DNA from: Nereocystis luetkeana
Lineage: Eukaryota; Sar; Phaeophyceae; Laminariales; Laminariaceae
Direction of reading: 5' to 3'
Assembly: GCA_031213475.1 (NCBI GenBank)
Contig: JARUPZ010000037.1
Coordinates: forward strand, 2,544,222-2,608,221
Length of the DNA stretch: 64,000 nucleotides
The position numbers were made by a program, and so were the translations under genes. Below the pieces are notes generated by a model. It saw nothing but the letters and a program-made list of their open reading frames with translations, searched no databases and was not told where the DNA came from. This document shows positions 36,633 to 46,100 of this stretch, one piece after another (within the stretch, counting starts at the first letter, position 1; each line of letters opens with the position of its first letter).

Positions 36633-37639
36633 GACACGGGGGGTTGGTTAACCGGGGAGAAGCCGCGACTGAAGCATGCTAATGCGAGGAGACGAAACAG
36701 AACAATCTCAAAGAGTGGAGCGGACTAGGCATACATAATACTGATGCAACTCACTGTTTTAAGCAGCTGACGACTGAACGGGTATATAGTCGGTTTCCCG
36801 GGGTGCATGGGACGGTACTGTCGAAGGCTGTTCTTCGATCTTGAAGCCTCGGCCAATCAGCGTGACACGTAGAGTGAAAGGGGCGACGCGCGCGGCGCTT
36901 TTGTTTGGGACACTGGAATGCACCGCCGTCGACTTGAGGTGGTGCTGCTGATCACTGACTCGGCATAGGTTGCCAGCTTCTGCTAGGCAGCAAGGTAGCT
37001 AGTTAGACATATATGGGTACTACCCTACGCATGCACGAACGGTTGAAACGAAAAACACTTAGGTTTTGGCGAAGTCACCGGATAAATGTGATCTATCGTT
37101 GTTCCCTTTTCGAATGCTTCTTCTGGGAAAACTGCGCGGGTAGGCGGAGTGTACCGCTCAACTACCGTAGTTACACGGCTCGTTCTACATTGGCTGAGAC
37201 GGCGAGAGCCCCTGGAAACACGTGCTCACACTCTACGAGGCGACCGCCCCCCCCCGAAAACATGCCAACCCTACAGTACTAATAGTAGGCGCGACTATGT
37301 GTCCGTGCAGTGTACGCTTTTGAGCTTACGGAAGCATGCCGTATACCAGTAGTAGTTGAGACGCGAGTGCCTTGATACGCTAGCCCCTTTGAATGCACAC
37401 TTAACAAATGGCGTTCATCCGTCTCTCACGATGCGCATCATAATTACTGCTTTGTGACGTACCTGCATTGTTCTCGAAGGTCACTGCCTTCGGAAATCTG
37501 TCGTCCGTCGTGGTAAAGGTTGGACAAGGCACATCGTGGTAGGGCCTCCCATGAGAAACGTATCGATGTGCCTGTTACGCACAAACAGGTAAAATCCGTT
37601 CATTCTCGTTTGCTGAGGCAGCCGCGCGCGAGTAAAGTG

Positions 37640-39630
37640 GAAAACCAGGCACTTCTTAGGGAAACAACGAATGGGAAACGGGCCATTGCTTGTGTGGTTG
37701 ATCAAATGTACGGGATCCGCATCTAACAGACAAATCGGAAAAATGGGAACGAAGCCTAAAATGAGAACCAAGCCGTATCTCCAGAACCATGTGGTGTATC
37801 AGAGAACCAAAATGATCCTGCGAAACCCCTTGGCCAGCCCTGTGAGAGGAGCTCGTCAGAACGGTCATGCTCCATCTCGTGCCTTCGGGTGGGCGCAAAA
37901 AGCGATATACGCTGGCTCTATTGTGATTTCTCTAGATGCTGGCTACCGCGGCGATGCCGAGGACTTCCAGCCTGAGCGACAGCTCATTCGAAGGCTGCTG
38001 TACAGCCCCACAGGACTGTCAACTTTTTTTCTTGGAGTTGTACACAATTGGTTTGCTTTCTAAAAAAAAACGTCCGTTCCCATTTTTTGTTTTGTTCCCA
38101 TTTTTCCGTTTTGTCTGTTATCTATTAATAATATATAGACAGCGTGATGCCCCCTTTTAACTTCATTATAGTATTGCCTCTTATACCACCAACTTGTTAA
38201 CAAATATATACCTCACCTTTTATAGGCGGCCTTCGTCAAACGTTCCAAGATCTTTTCCTGTGCGACGTAATCTTCGAACACGCAAGTGTGCCTGCCCTCC
38301 TGTGCTTTGAACATCCGGTCCTCGTCATCTTCAGCCGCTTCTCCCTACCGCTTCCCCCGACTGGAGGTTTTGGAGCTACCGAGGGGTTCACGCAATCCTC
38401 TCTGTCGTCTCTTGTACACTACATACGCAGCGCTGCGGACTATTGAAGACAACAAAGCAGTACCTCCCTCTATAACTCTGCAACAACACCCAATTTTCAA
38501 ACCATTTTTCCCTCCTCCTTCTACCGCAGCACACTGCTGTACACACAATCATGCACGCTTCACACGAGAAGGTAACTTTCACGAACAAAGCTTGTTTGTC
38601 CTGTCGCGTTGTTGGTCGAGATCATATGAAGTTTAAATTCCGCCTTACTCTGCCGTTACATATCGAAAACCCGCCGCAATATATATTTTTCAGAGCTAAC
38701 GTCCACCCACTTTCATCATTCTCCTGTCGCCGGATCTACACATCCACCTTTGACCAAGCAGCATGCCGTTCATTCGCCTCACTTTGCCGTTTCATATCGA
38801 AAACCCGCCGTATTTTATATTTTTCAGAGCTAGCGGCCTCCCACTTTCATCATTCTCCTGTCGCCGGATCTATACATACATCTACCTTTGACCAAGCGGC
38901 ATGCCGTTGATGACCAGGGGTTCTTCAAATAAAGCGAAGGTGAACGTCACGTCAGAGAGTTTACTGTATTACTGGCGTTTCCCTGACTTTAGTTCGTATC
39001 AAACCCCGTGTTCCTCCCAACTTCATAGGTTATCACCGAAGTAGCGATCATCGCCCGTTCGTATAAAACGCGCCCGTTTCTATTACCGTAGTAGCAATCA
39101 TCACTGGTGCGTACATTTCGTCGAATCAACATTCACCTGCGCCTTCCCATATTGGTATCCTACGAGCATCGTCTGGCCTTTGCTCAGGACGACCCAGTCT
39201 CCGGCGCATTCTTCTGTCGATGACCACCAAAATTACACCGTTCTTCGTGCGGATACGTCTCGTGCGGCATTTACTTTTCCTGCTACTACTGCTGCTGCCG
39301 TCTCCATCATTCTCGTCTTAGTGATGAAGTAAGTTCGACATCGTTTTCACTTCATTGTCCTATCAGCACGGTCGTCTGACCTCTGCCAGACGTCTCTCTT
39401 TGTCCCGGGGGGGGGGCAGACATGTAGCACTGACCAATCCACAGCGAGGCCCCTTGATAATTACACGTGGTCATTGATTCACGTCTTGCGCATGGAAAAT
39501 TGGCCATAACATATTGTCAGCATCTCGATGACGGCGTGCGTAATGTGCTTCGGCGTGCTACTTACTGGATACGAACAGCAACTGCCGAACGTGGTTTTAT
39601 GCTGCATGATGACTACCAGAACGCACAGGA
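37640..39630. other. No gene supported
   Basis: Apart from the 134-bp duplication at 38.64-38.91 kb, this stretch shows only short open frames (for example plus 37671-38063) without recognisable motifs. A 5' half of beta-helix copy B was looked for here and not found. Confidence 0.4.
38636..38906. repeat. 134-bp tandem duplication
   Basis: Two copies 134 bp apart share GTCGCCGGATCTA, CACTTTCATCATTCTCCTGT and CCTTTGACCAAGC. Both contain TTTTTCAGAGCTA, which looks like a splice acceptor, but no gene could be built here. Confidence 0.85.
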
Positions 39631-40277
39631 CTCCCCGCGAGAGATGCCACGGGGTCCCATAGTACCCCATGGGGTCCCACGCAATTCGTTCGGTATTTCC
39701 AACCACAGGAATCCTAGCGTTACTTCCCATAGAACTCGTAGCGCAGCACCCTAATCTATGGAATTTCATGAGAGCAAATTCCCGACACTCCGTGGGGCCC
39801 TACGCGACTCTACGAGATTCCACCGGCGGCCATCCTCCCCTCTAAATTGAGGCCGACAAGCTTTAGGGGTATACACCCCTGGACTCTGGGCTTCGCCGTA
39901 GTTCGCGGGATGCAGGTATAGCTTGCATAAAGACCCGGACAGTCTTACGATATGCCACGGTGCTCCACAAGACCCCATGGGATCATATCGAGTCTCACGA
40001 GATACCATGGTATCCCATGAAACGTCTTATTGCGACCCATGGGATGCCATGGGAATCCTCGGGGGATTTCAGCATTTCATTGGAAGCACTATCATGTGAT
40101 CCCATGAAATCTCACGAAATTCCCAGGAGATCCTGTTAATCTTCTGACGGGGGCCCGTTCCTTTGGATTCAACTACCTTGACATGGGATTCCATGGGATT
40201 TCTCGCTGGGTCCCATGGGATCCCACGGTAAGTTCATTTTTTTCATTTTGTTTTTCAACATCGCTTTTACTTTCCAG

Positions 40278-40357
40278 CCTTACTCGTGGGAGGTTTTTAC
40301 CCTCAACGAGCTTCTGGACAAGCCGTGGTCACAGATGTCATCCCTTCTCCTCCCCCG
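40278..40357 (+). CDS. Orphan candidate exon (80 bp)
   Basis: An open stretch reading PYSWEVFTLNELLDKPWSQM then SSLLLP lies between TTTCCAG and CCG|GTATGT. It looks protein-like, but no flanking exon was found and the surroundings are repeats. It adjoins a tRNA-like SINE piece on the other strand. It may be a relic. Confidence 0.25.
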
Positions 40358-40572
40358 GTATGTGCCTTTTGTTTTCGTCGCGCATAGGGTTCAGCATTCC
40401 CACTGCTCGTCGATTTTCATCGAATGTAACTAACTCACGCTCTCGCGCTTTCCGCTAATCAATTTCTTTTTTGCAAGAAAAAGCCACGAGCATGCACTCG
40501 GTGAGACTTGAACCCACGAAATTGATCTTGATAGGCACGCGGATCACCTACCAAGCCACCGGGGACGCCGGC
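40350..40572 (-). mobile_element. tRNA-like SINE piece
   Basis: On the minus strand a tRNA-like head with GGTGGCTTGGTAGGTGATC (A-box-like) and GTGGGTTCAAGTCTCAC (T-arm, B box) is followed by GCGCGAGAGCGTGAGTTAG and GAGCAGTGGGAATGCTGAAC. The same order occurs on the plus strand at 44.4 kb. It does not fold as a complete tRNA with a proper acceptor stem. Confidence 0.6.
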
Positions 40573-41215
40573 TTCCAAGGACATTCCACCGGGTCCCATG
40601 AATGGCTTGGATTTCCCCCCATGGATCCCATAGATGGCCAGGGCTGTCCCATGGGATCATATCGAGGGTCAGGGTTCCCCCTGGAATTTCATCAATGGAC
40701 AGGGCTTCCTGGTGGATTCTCGTTGATCGTTGTGAACTTGCTATAGAATCCAACGGGACGTCAATGTAAAGTCCGCAACCACCCACGGATCAACAGGATT
40801 GCAATGATGGTCAGGGATTTTCCACGCAACCACATGGATGGCTAGGGTCTCCCATGGGACGTGCCATACGATCCCATGGGTGGTCATAGATTTCACATGG
40901 GACGGCGTGGGTGGATATGAACTTTCGACATTAGAATCTGCCGTGGGATGTCATGGATGGGGTCCCACGGAGCGTCCCATCTCATGGGATTCTAACCACG
41001 TGAAATCCCATGGCATACAGTCGGAGGATCCATCGGATCCGATACTAAAAAAATCCAGTGGGATCTGATGGGAGACCATGAGATTCCATGGGATGCCATG
41101 CGACCTCTTGGCGTCCCATGTTCCGCTGGTACACACTGACCCCCATTTGGCCCACCATGACATAGTATCCCACGGCACCTCACGGCACCCCGTGAGACCC
41201 CACGAGATCCGACCC

Positions 41216-41453
41216 GTTCTACGATAGAGGTAGCACATTTCCGCTTTTTGTTTCATAAAAGACGGGGTTCCTTGAGCCCAAATCGTCGGAATGCCAATCT
41301 TGATTTCGAAAAAAAAACGTTTTCTAGACTCGGGCCATGGGATTATTCGTCGCGATGCAATTTGATTTTTGCTGAAGTCAGTTTTCGGGTGAGGTAGGGA
41401 GCTCCTTAAGTGAGGAGCCTCAGAAAAATTAGGGTGAACCTTTATCGTAGAAC
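41216..41453. repeat. MITE family P3, copy 2
   Basis: Ends GTTCTACGATAGAGGT and, inverted, GTTCTACGATAAAGGT. It is inserted in the CCATGGGATCCC repeat field. Confidence 0.85.
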
Positions 41454-42233
41454 GCCTAATCCCGTGAGACGTGCCATCCCATCTCATGGTACCTCATGGT
41501 ACTTTCTGTCTCATTGCGCCCCATCGAGCTTATCATGTGACACCCCATGGCATCCGATGACATCACATGGCATCCGATGGGAATTGCCACGGGATCTCGT
41601 AGGACCCATGGACCCATCTTGGGTCCCATGGGAATCTTCTGTATTACAGTAGGATGCCGTTGGCTGACAATAGAGTCCCGTGGAATTCCGTGGAACTCCA
41701 GGGTTTTTTTTGAAATATCTCATGGCAGCTGACTCACACGCTCTTGCGAGGGTATTATCGACTGAGCTATAGGGGTAAAAAATCGATCAATTACCCAGCT
41801 CAGGGTGATCCAAATTCTGTAACACTCTCCTCCCCTCTAAACGGCGGGATATTTGGGGCGTCTATCGCGAGTTAGGGGGCCCCCCTAGTTAGGGGATCCC
41901 TTTCGCCTTAGGGGGATCCCCTCTTTTTTGAGGGGATCCCCTTTCCCCCTAGGGGATACCCACTAACCTCAGGGGGTCCCCACTCATCTTAGCGGATCCC
42001 TACTCACCCTAGGGGAGTCCATCTCGCCATGGGGCATCCCCGACAGGCTTAGGGGACCCCCAATAGGCTTAGGGGAACCCCAACAGGCTTAGGGGATCCC
42101 CAACGGCCTTAGGGACCCCCCACCATGTGTGTATTGCGTGTGCACCCAACATGCACGAATCGTATCTGATATAGCGTTTCTATTCAGTTTCTTCTTTCGA
42201 AATTATCGTGATCATTGGGGGATCCCCTAAGCT

Positions 42234-42286
42234 CATTTGGGTGATATCCCAATATCACTATGTGATATTGGGAAATCACCCAAATG
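42234..42286. other. Strong hairpin in element 1
   Basis: CATTTGGGTGATATCCCAAT with ATCAC is followed, after TAT, by its almost exact inverse. The stem is about 25 bp with one indel. A looser counterpart (CCAATGTAATCGATGATATT...) lies near 56.61 kb in element 2. Confidence 0.85.
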
Positions 42287-42591
42287 TAAAGTTGGGAAGT
42301 CATGATGTTAAACCATGTTGTAGAAGTGTTATATTATACAATCAAGGCGAGAGGGGGTATCCCCTAAGCTTGTTGGGGGCCCCGCAAGCCAACAGGATCC
42401 CCTCAGAACATTAAGGACTGTGACCCAATTTCACGCTGAATACCATGAAGTTATTATGGGGGATCCCCTAAGGCGAGAAAAAATCCCCTAAGGGGAGTAG
42501 GGATCCCCTAAGGTTAGTGGGGATCCCCTAAGGGGAGAGGGGATTCCCTAAGGGGAGAGGGGATTCCCTATTTGGAGAGGGGGTTCCCTAA

Positions 42592-43408
42592 GGGCCGGTC
42601 CTATCGAGGGTAAAATAAACAAGAAAAAAAACGAAATGAAAAGACGAAAAACAGAACTAAAGAGTACGTGAGTTTTATTGGTCAAATTGTAAAAAATAGA
42701 AGTAGAGATCCCGAAACCTCCGTTTTCACATTTCGTTTTTCCAAGTCCCAGAGGACATGAAAAAAAACGAAATGGGTGCCAAATAAACGAAATATGGGAT
42801 ACCCAGGGTCGAAGAGGAACATAGGAGGAAGGAACTCGACGCGTTGGGATGAAGTTCCGATAAAGTTTCTACGACCGGTTGGCAAGGGCACGATGGCCGA
42901 GGTAGTGCATGTGGCTGCCACGCGGCTTGTCTGCTGACGGCGCGAGCAGATATGGGTAGGGAATCACCATGGGGTGCCCTCGTAAGAAACCGGGGGATCA
43001 GGAAGTAAGTGGCTGTGGCGGTATATTTTTCGACATGAGTCCTACTCAACATTCCAACGTCTGCCATCGAACAGCGATGGCCGATACACAAGTTCTAGAG
43101 CATTCCGTAGGGAGCGGGGTGGACCACGAGAACCGCCTGCTGTGGAGGGTGCCTTACGTGTGCGAGTTGTGTCTATCCACCGTCGCTGTCGAGCGCTACC
43201 TCCGGGAACCACGTGCTGTGGCGGTTGAGTCATTCCGAAAAATTGCACCGCGTAAAAATTCGACTCGGCTTCTTATTTTTGTTTCGTTTTTTTTTTCGTT
43301 TTTTTTGCCCTCGTTAGGACTCAACTAGCTGTTTTATGCGAAAAACGAAAGTCTGTTCGTTTTACTTCGTTTATTTTTCGTTTTTTTTGCCCTCGATAAG
43401 ACCGGCCC
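42592..43408. mobile_element. TIR transposon with TAA target duplication
   Basis: The ends are GGGCCGGTCCTATCGAGGG (left) and, inverted, GGGCCGGTCTTATCGAGGG (right). They are followed by AT-rich inverted tracts rich in AAACGAAA. The flanks are TAA at 42589-42591 and TAA at 43409-43411. A three-base T[T/A]A duplication is typical of PIF/Harbinger-type insertions. It is inserted in element 1. Inside, an approximately 370-bp GC-rich block is shared with 20570-20925. Confidence 0.8.
42969..43328 (+). CDS. Conserved block ORF inside the TIR element (unknown)
   Basis: The stretch VCHRTAMADTQVLEHSVGSG and VDHENRLLWRVP is matched at 20709-20912 by VCHRTAMADAQLLEHSGGSG and LDHENHLLWRVP. Conservation across two copies may mean a coding remnant, but the opposite strand is also open in both copies (SRQAAWQP...), so the coding strand cannot be settled. 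No family is recognised. Confidence 0.25.
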   Translation: MGCPRKKPGDQEVSGCGGIFFDMSPTQHSNVCHRTAMADTQVLEHSVGSGVDHENRLLWRVPYVCELCLSTVAVERYLREPRAVAVESFRKIAPRKNSTRLLIFVSFFFSFFLPSLGLN

Positions 43409-43639
43409 TAAGGGGAGAGGGGATTTCCTATGGGGAGAGGGGATTCCCTAACGAGAGAGGTGATCTCCCAAGATAAGAGGGGACCCCCTGAAGCAAAAGG
43501 GATCCCCTAACTAAAGGGGGATCCCCTAACTCGCAACCGGCGTCGGTACCGTACACGGCCGTCCGCTGACCTAACCGCTTCGTTTGAAATACCTGGGGAA
43601 CGGGGGAGACACACTTTAGGGACGCACGCGCAAACGTTT

Positions 43640-43740
43640 ATCTAAAAGATTCGAACCTGTGTCCTCGACGATGCCAAATGTGATGGTATTCCCCACTGTT
43701 AGCTATAGGGTTGAAATATCGATCGATTACCTAGCCCGGG
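43640..43740 (-). mobile_element. tRNA-like sequence
   Basis: The minus strand reads CCTATAGCTAACAGTGGGGA (A-box-like) and then GACACAGGTTCGAATCTTTT (B-box-like), spaced as in a tRNA. A related head, CCCTATAGCTCAGTCGATA, is on the minus strand at 41.74-41.79 kb. Stems pair poorly, so these are probably SINE heads or tRNA pseudogenes. Confidence 0.45.
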
Positions 43741-44399
43741 GTAATTCTTAGAACACTTTGGCGCTGAAACTCACATAATGCTGTGTCTGACGAATCTACT
43801 ACATACACCCTATTCCATACATCCTTCTTCCAATGGGAACATCATCGCATGGGATCTCACAGGACCTGCGGGACGCCCAACGGAGGGCTCCCGGGGCGGG
43901 TTCCAGTAGCATTAGAACTAACTGGAGGTCCGATGAGATTCCATAGGATCCCATGAACTCTTACGGGATCCCATGGGACTTCTCAGGGGATAAATGATGG
44001 AATGGGGCTGTTGATGATGCGTTTCGTGAAGAGATTCGCAGATGGATGATGACACCCAGTGATCGTGAGATGCACCTGGGTTGTCCAATATAACAGAAAA
44101 TAGAAAGATGGTTTAAAATGTGGCGCTTATGTGACTGGGCTCACGAGAGCGGGGATGCTGGAGAGTGAGGTTGTGGGGCTCGCGTCTCTGATGGGATCGC
44201 CTACCTGCTGTGATTTACTGCTGTGATCCCCCCGATAAGTCGTGCAGAACTTATTCTACATTATGACCCGGTACTCCTTCCTTGTTCGTGTACTATGTGA
44301 TATTATATGCTACGAGTATTTTTTCTACTGTTTGTCCTGCTGACACAATGTTACCGGGTAATTATCGTACTTACAGTAGATCTGCTGAGATCGGATTAA

Positions 44400-44640
44400 A
44401 TATGCATAGTTTAATGGCATCCCTTGGTGCCTACCAATATCACAATTTCGCGGTTTCGAGTCTCACCGAGTGAATACTCGTATACCCGTAGGGCCTGTTT
44501 CTTGAATAAAAATGGATCAATTATTTCGGCGAGAAGCGCGAGAGCGCGTGCGTTAGGAACACTCTACGAGCAGTGGGAATGCTGAACCATATATATGCGC
44601 GATAAAAACGAAGGCACGCAAAGGGGGGAAATATCGCTGA
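44400..44640 (+). mobile_element. tRNA-like SINE piece, second copy
   Basis: GGTTTCGAGTCTCACCGAGT is followed by GCGCGAGAGCGCGTGCGTTA, GAGCAGTGGGAATGCTGAAC and GCGCGATAAAAACGAAGGCA. It matches the minus-strand copy at 40.35-40.57 kb. A shorter trace is at 21.41-21.45 kb. Confidence 0.6.
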
Positions 44641-44814
44641 GGATACAAATCTCCTACTTACTTCCTGTAGTTTTAATATAAATCCGTAACCAAACTGGAG
44701 GGTCAAACCATGTGATTCAAGAAAAAAAATGACATCGTATACCTGGCCAAAGGTATGCTATTTTGATGGCAGCCCCCCCCCGTGATTCGCACGATATCAA
44801 ACCGGTACGAGGAA

Positions 44815-44903
44815 GTTCAAACTGCAGTCCCGTTTAGAGGACAAACCACTCAAATTCTAAGTAGTTTGTCCCCTAAACGGGGCTGACACATCCTAAAACG
44901 GTC
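44815..44903. repeat. P1 MITE copy
   Basis: CAAACTGCAGTCCCGTTTAG, GGACAAACCACTCAAATT, AGTAGTTTGTCCCCTAAACG. The right tip is damaged (GGCTGACACATCC). Confidence 0.8.
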
Positions 44904-44904
44904 A

Positions 44905-46100
44905 ACATGGGGTCCAATGAAGTCCTGTTATCGAATCCCGTGGAACTTCTCAGGGGATAAAACCGGTGCGAGAGAACTTATTATTGTATCTCGTTGTATG
45001 ATGGTGGCAGGTACAGGTAGTAACTGTTGCGTATCTGAACAACATGCATACGAGTTCTGCGGTCTATAGGATCACGACTGCTCTGACAATCAATGCTATC
45101 GCGGCGCGTGGGCAAGACGGGAACGAGCTGTTTGAGCGTTTTCTCGATACTACTCGCGCACCGTACGGGGTTTGTGGCGCAAGGGCGACAGTGAAGAGAG
45201 AGAAACGGCAAGTTTCAAGCCCGACCAGTTGTATGTATGTGCGATACGGGTGGTGCGTCGCGGAAGGAGCTTGCAGCTTGCGTACTGCAAGTACGGCAAG
45301 GGGGGTTCATCAGGGCACCTAATTAATCTTATTACAGTACTTGGTATTAATAGTAAGTACCTGGTACGTACGTGTATTATTATTCGAATTCTGACTTGTA
45401 CCCCGCGTTCCTGCGGCGCGTAGGACCGTGTGCGACATAATTCTACTATTCAGTAATACTGCTGTGTACCAGCATCATGCCCACATGCCAACAAACACGG
45501 TCGTGCGAAATAACCTTATTTTTACCGGTACGAGGTACCACATATAATATGTAAGACACAGCGGCAGGAAGTATGTATGATACCATGATACTCGTACATA
45601 CAGGGGAGAGGGCCCGCAAAAACGGGGAACAAGAGAGCTACATTTAGTAGTGGACGGAAAAATCCGGTAGTTTTCCGAATTATTTTCCATCGGGCGGTCT
45701 TTTTTCGCGTCAGCTCAGCTCTGTACCACCCTACAAGTTGTAGTGGAGCGTCAGCATCATCAGGACAGAGTGCAGTAGTACGCAGTGCTGCGCAGTGCTG
45801 CAGTGCTGCACATACGTGCTTACCGAGTATCCGCCCTTGTGCGGCATGTTCAATGTTGATGTATGCTGGATGGGAATGAAAAATGAGATTTCCTTTTTTT
45901 TAAGAACTTTCCCAGAACTTTACTGAAGGTGGCAGAAAAGGATACGGTATCTGGTATTGTTTTGTACCGCATTTCTTATTTTTTCCCGTACTTCAGGGTC
46001 CTCCACACGACTCACAACCATCCCCCTCTTTTTTTTCTCGTTTCCGGAGCACATCCACATTGTACAGAAAGTCAATCCCTCTGCGAGCGAGAGAGTACAT
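44905..46100. other. Upstream region of the multicopper oxidase
   Basis: No gene seen. The promoter and 5' UTR of the oxidase are expected in the last few hundred bases. No defined promoter motif could be assigned. Confidence 0.4.

Larger units (their letters stand above)
32940..37497 (-). pseudogene. Beta-helix gene copy B, duplicated 3' half, probably broken
   Basis: Seven exons, 5' to 3': 37497-37463 (35), 36444-36370 (75), 36037-35954 (84), 35415-35338 (78), 34974-34888 (87), 34121-34022 (100), 33026-32940 (87). Each has the same length, phase, splice sites and recognisable protein as its partner in copy A (14008 down to 4472), in the same order. All seven remain free of stops. The intron DNA is also alignable in places, for example just left of the 35-bp exons and at 36.83 versus 12.54 kb. 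Copy B covers 4.6 kb where A needs 9.5 kb. The 55-bp exon of A has only a scrambled relic here without a donor, and joining the 35-bp exon directly to the 75-bp one would shift frame. No 5' half was found to the right. It could still be expressed with an exon I missed. Confidence 0.65.
39640..41720. repeat. Field of degenerate CCATGGGATCCC palindromes
   Basis: Dozens of irregularly spaced near-copies of TCCCATGGGATCCCATGGG, for example at 39660, 40010, 40190-40230, 40850-40880, 41060-41110 and 41615-41635. It is interrupted by a P3 MITE and a tRNA-like SINE piece. A weaker outlier lies at 43830-43990. No open frame is maintained. Confidence 0.8.
41866..43538. mobile_element. Palindrome-array transposon, element 1
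   Basis: The left end begins GCGAGTTAGGGGGCCCCC and the right end, inverted, begins GCGAGTTAGGGGATCCCC, so the unit has terminal inverted repeats. Each end continues as about 250-300 bp of irregular 18-22-bp units built on the palindrome CCTAAGGGGATCCCCTTAGG. A unique core (about 42.13-42.47 kb) carries a strong hairpin (42234-42286) and sequence shared with element 2, such as CATTCAGTTTCTTCTTTCGA versions and CCACGCTGAATACCATG versions. It is interrupted by the TIR element at 42592-43408. No transposase is seen, so it appears non-autonomous. Confidence 0.7.
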
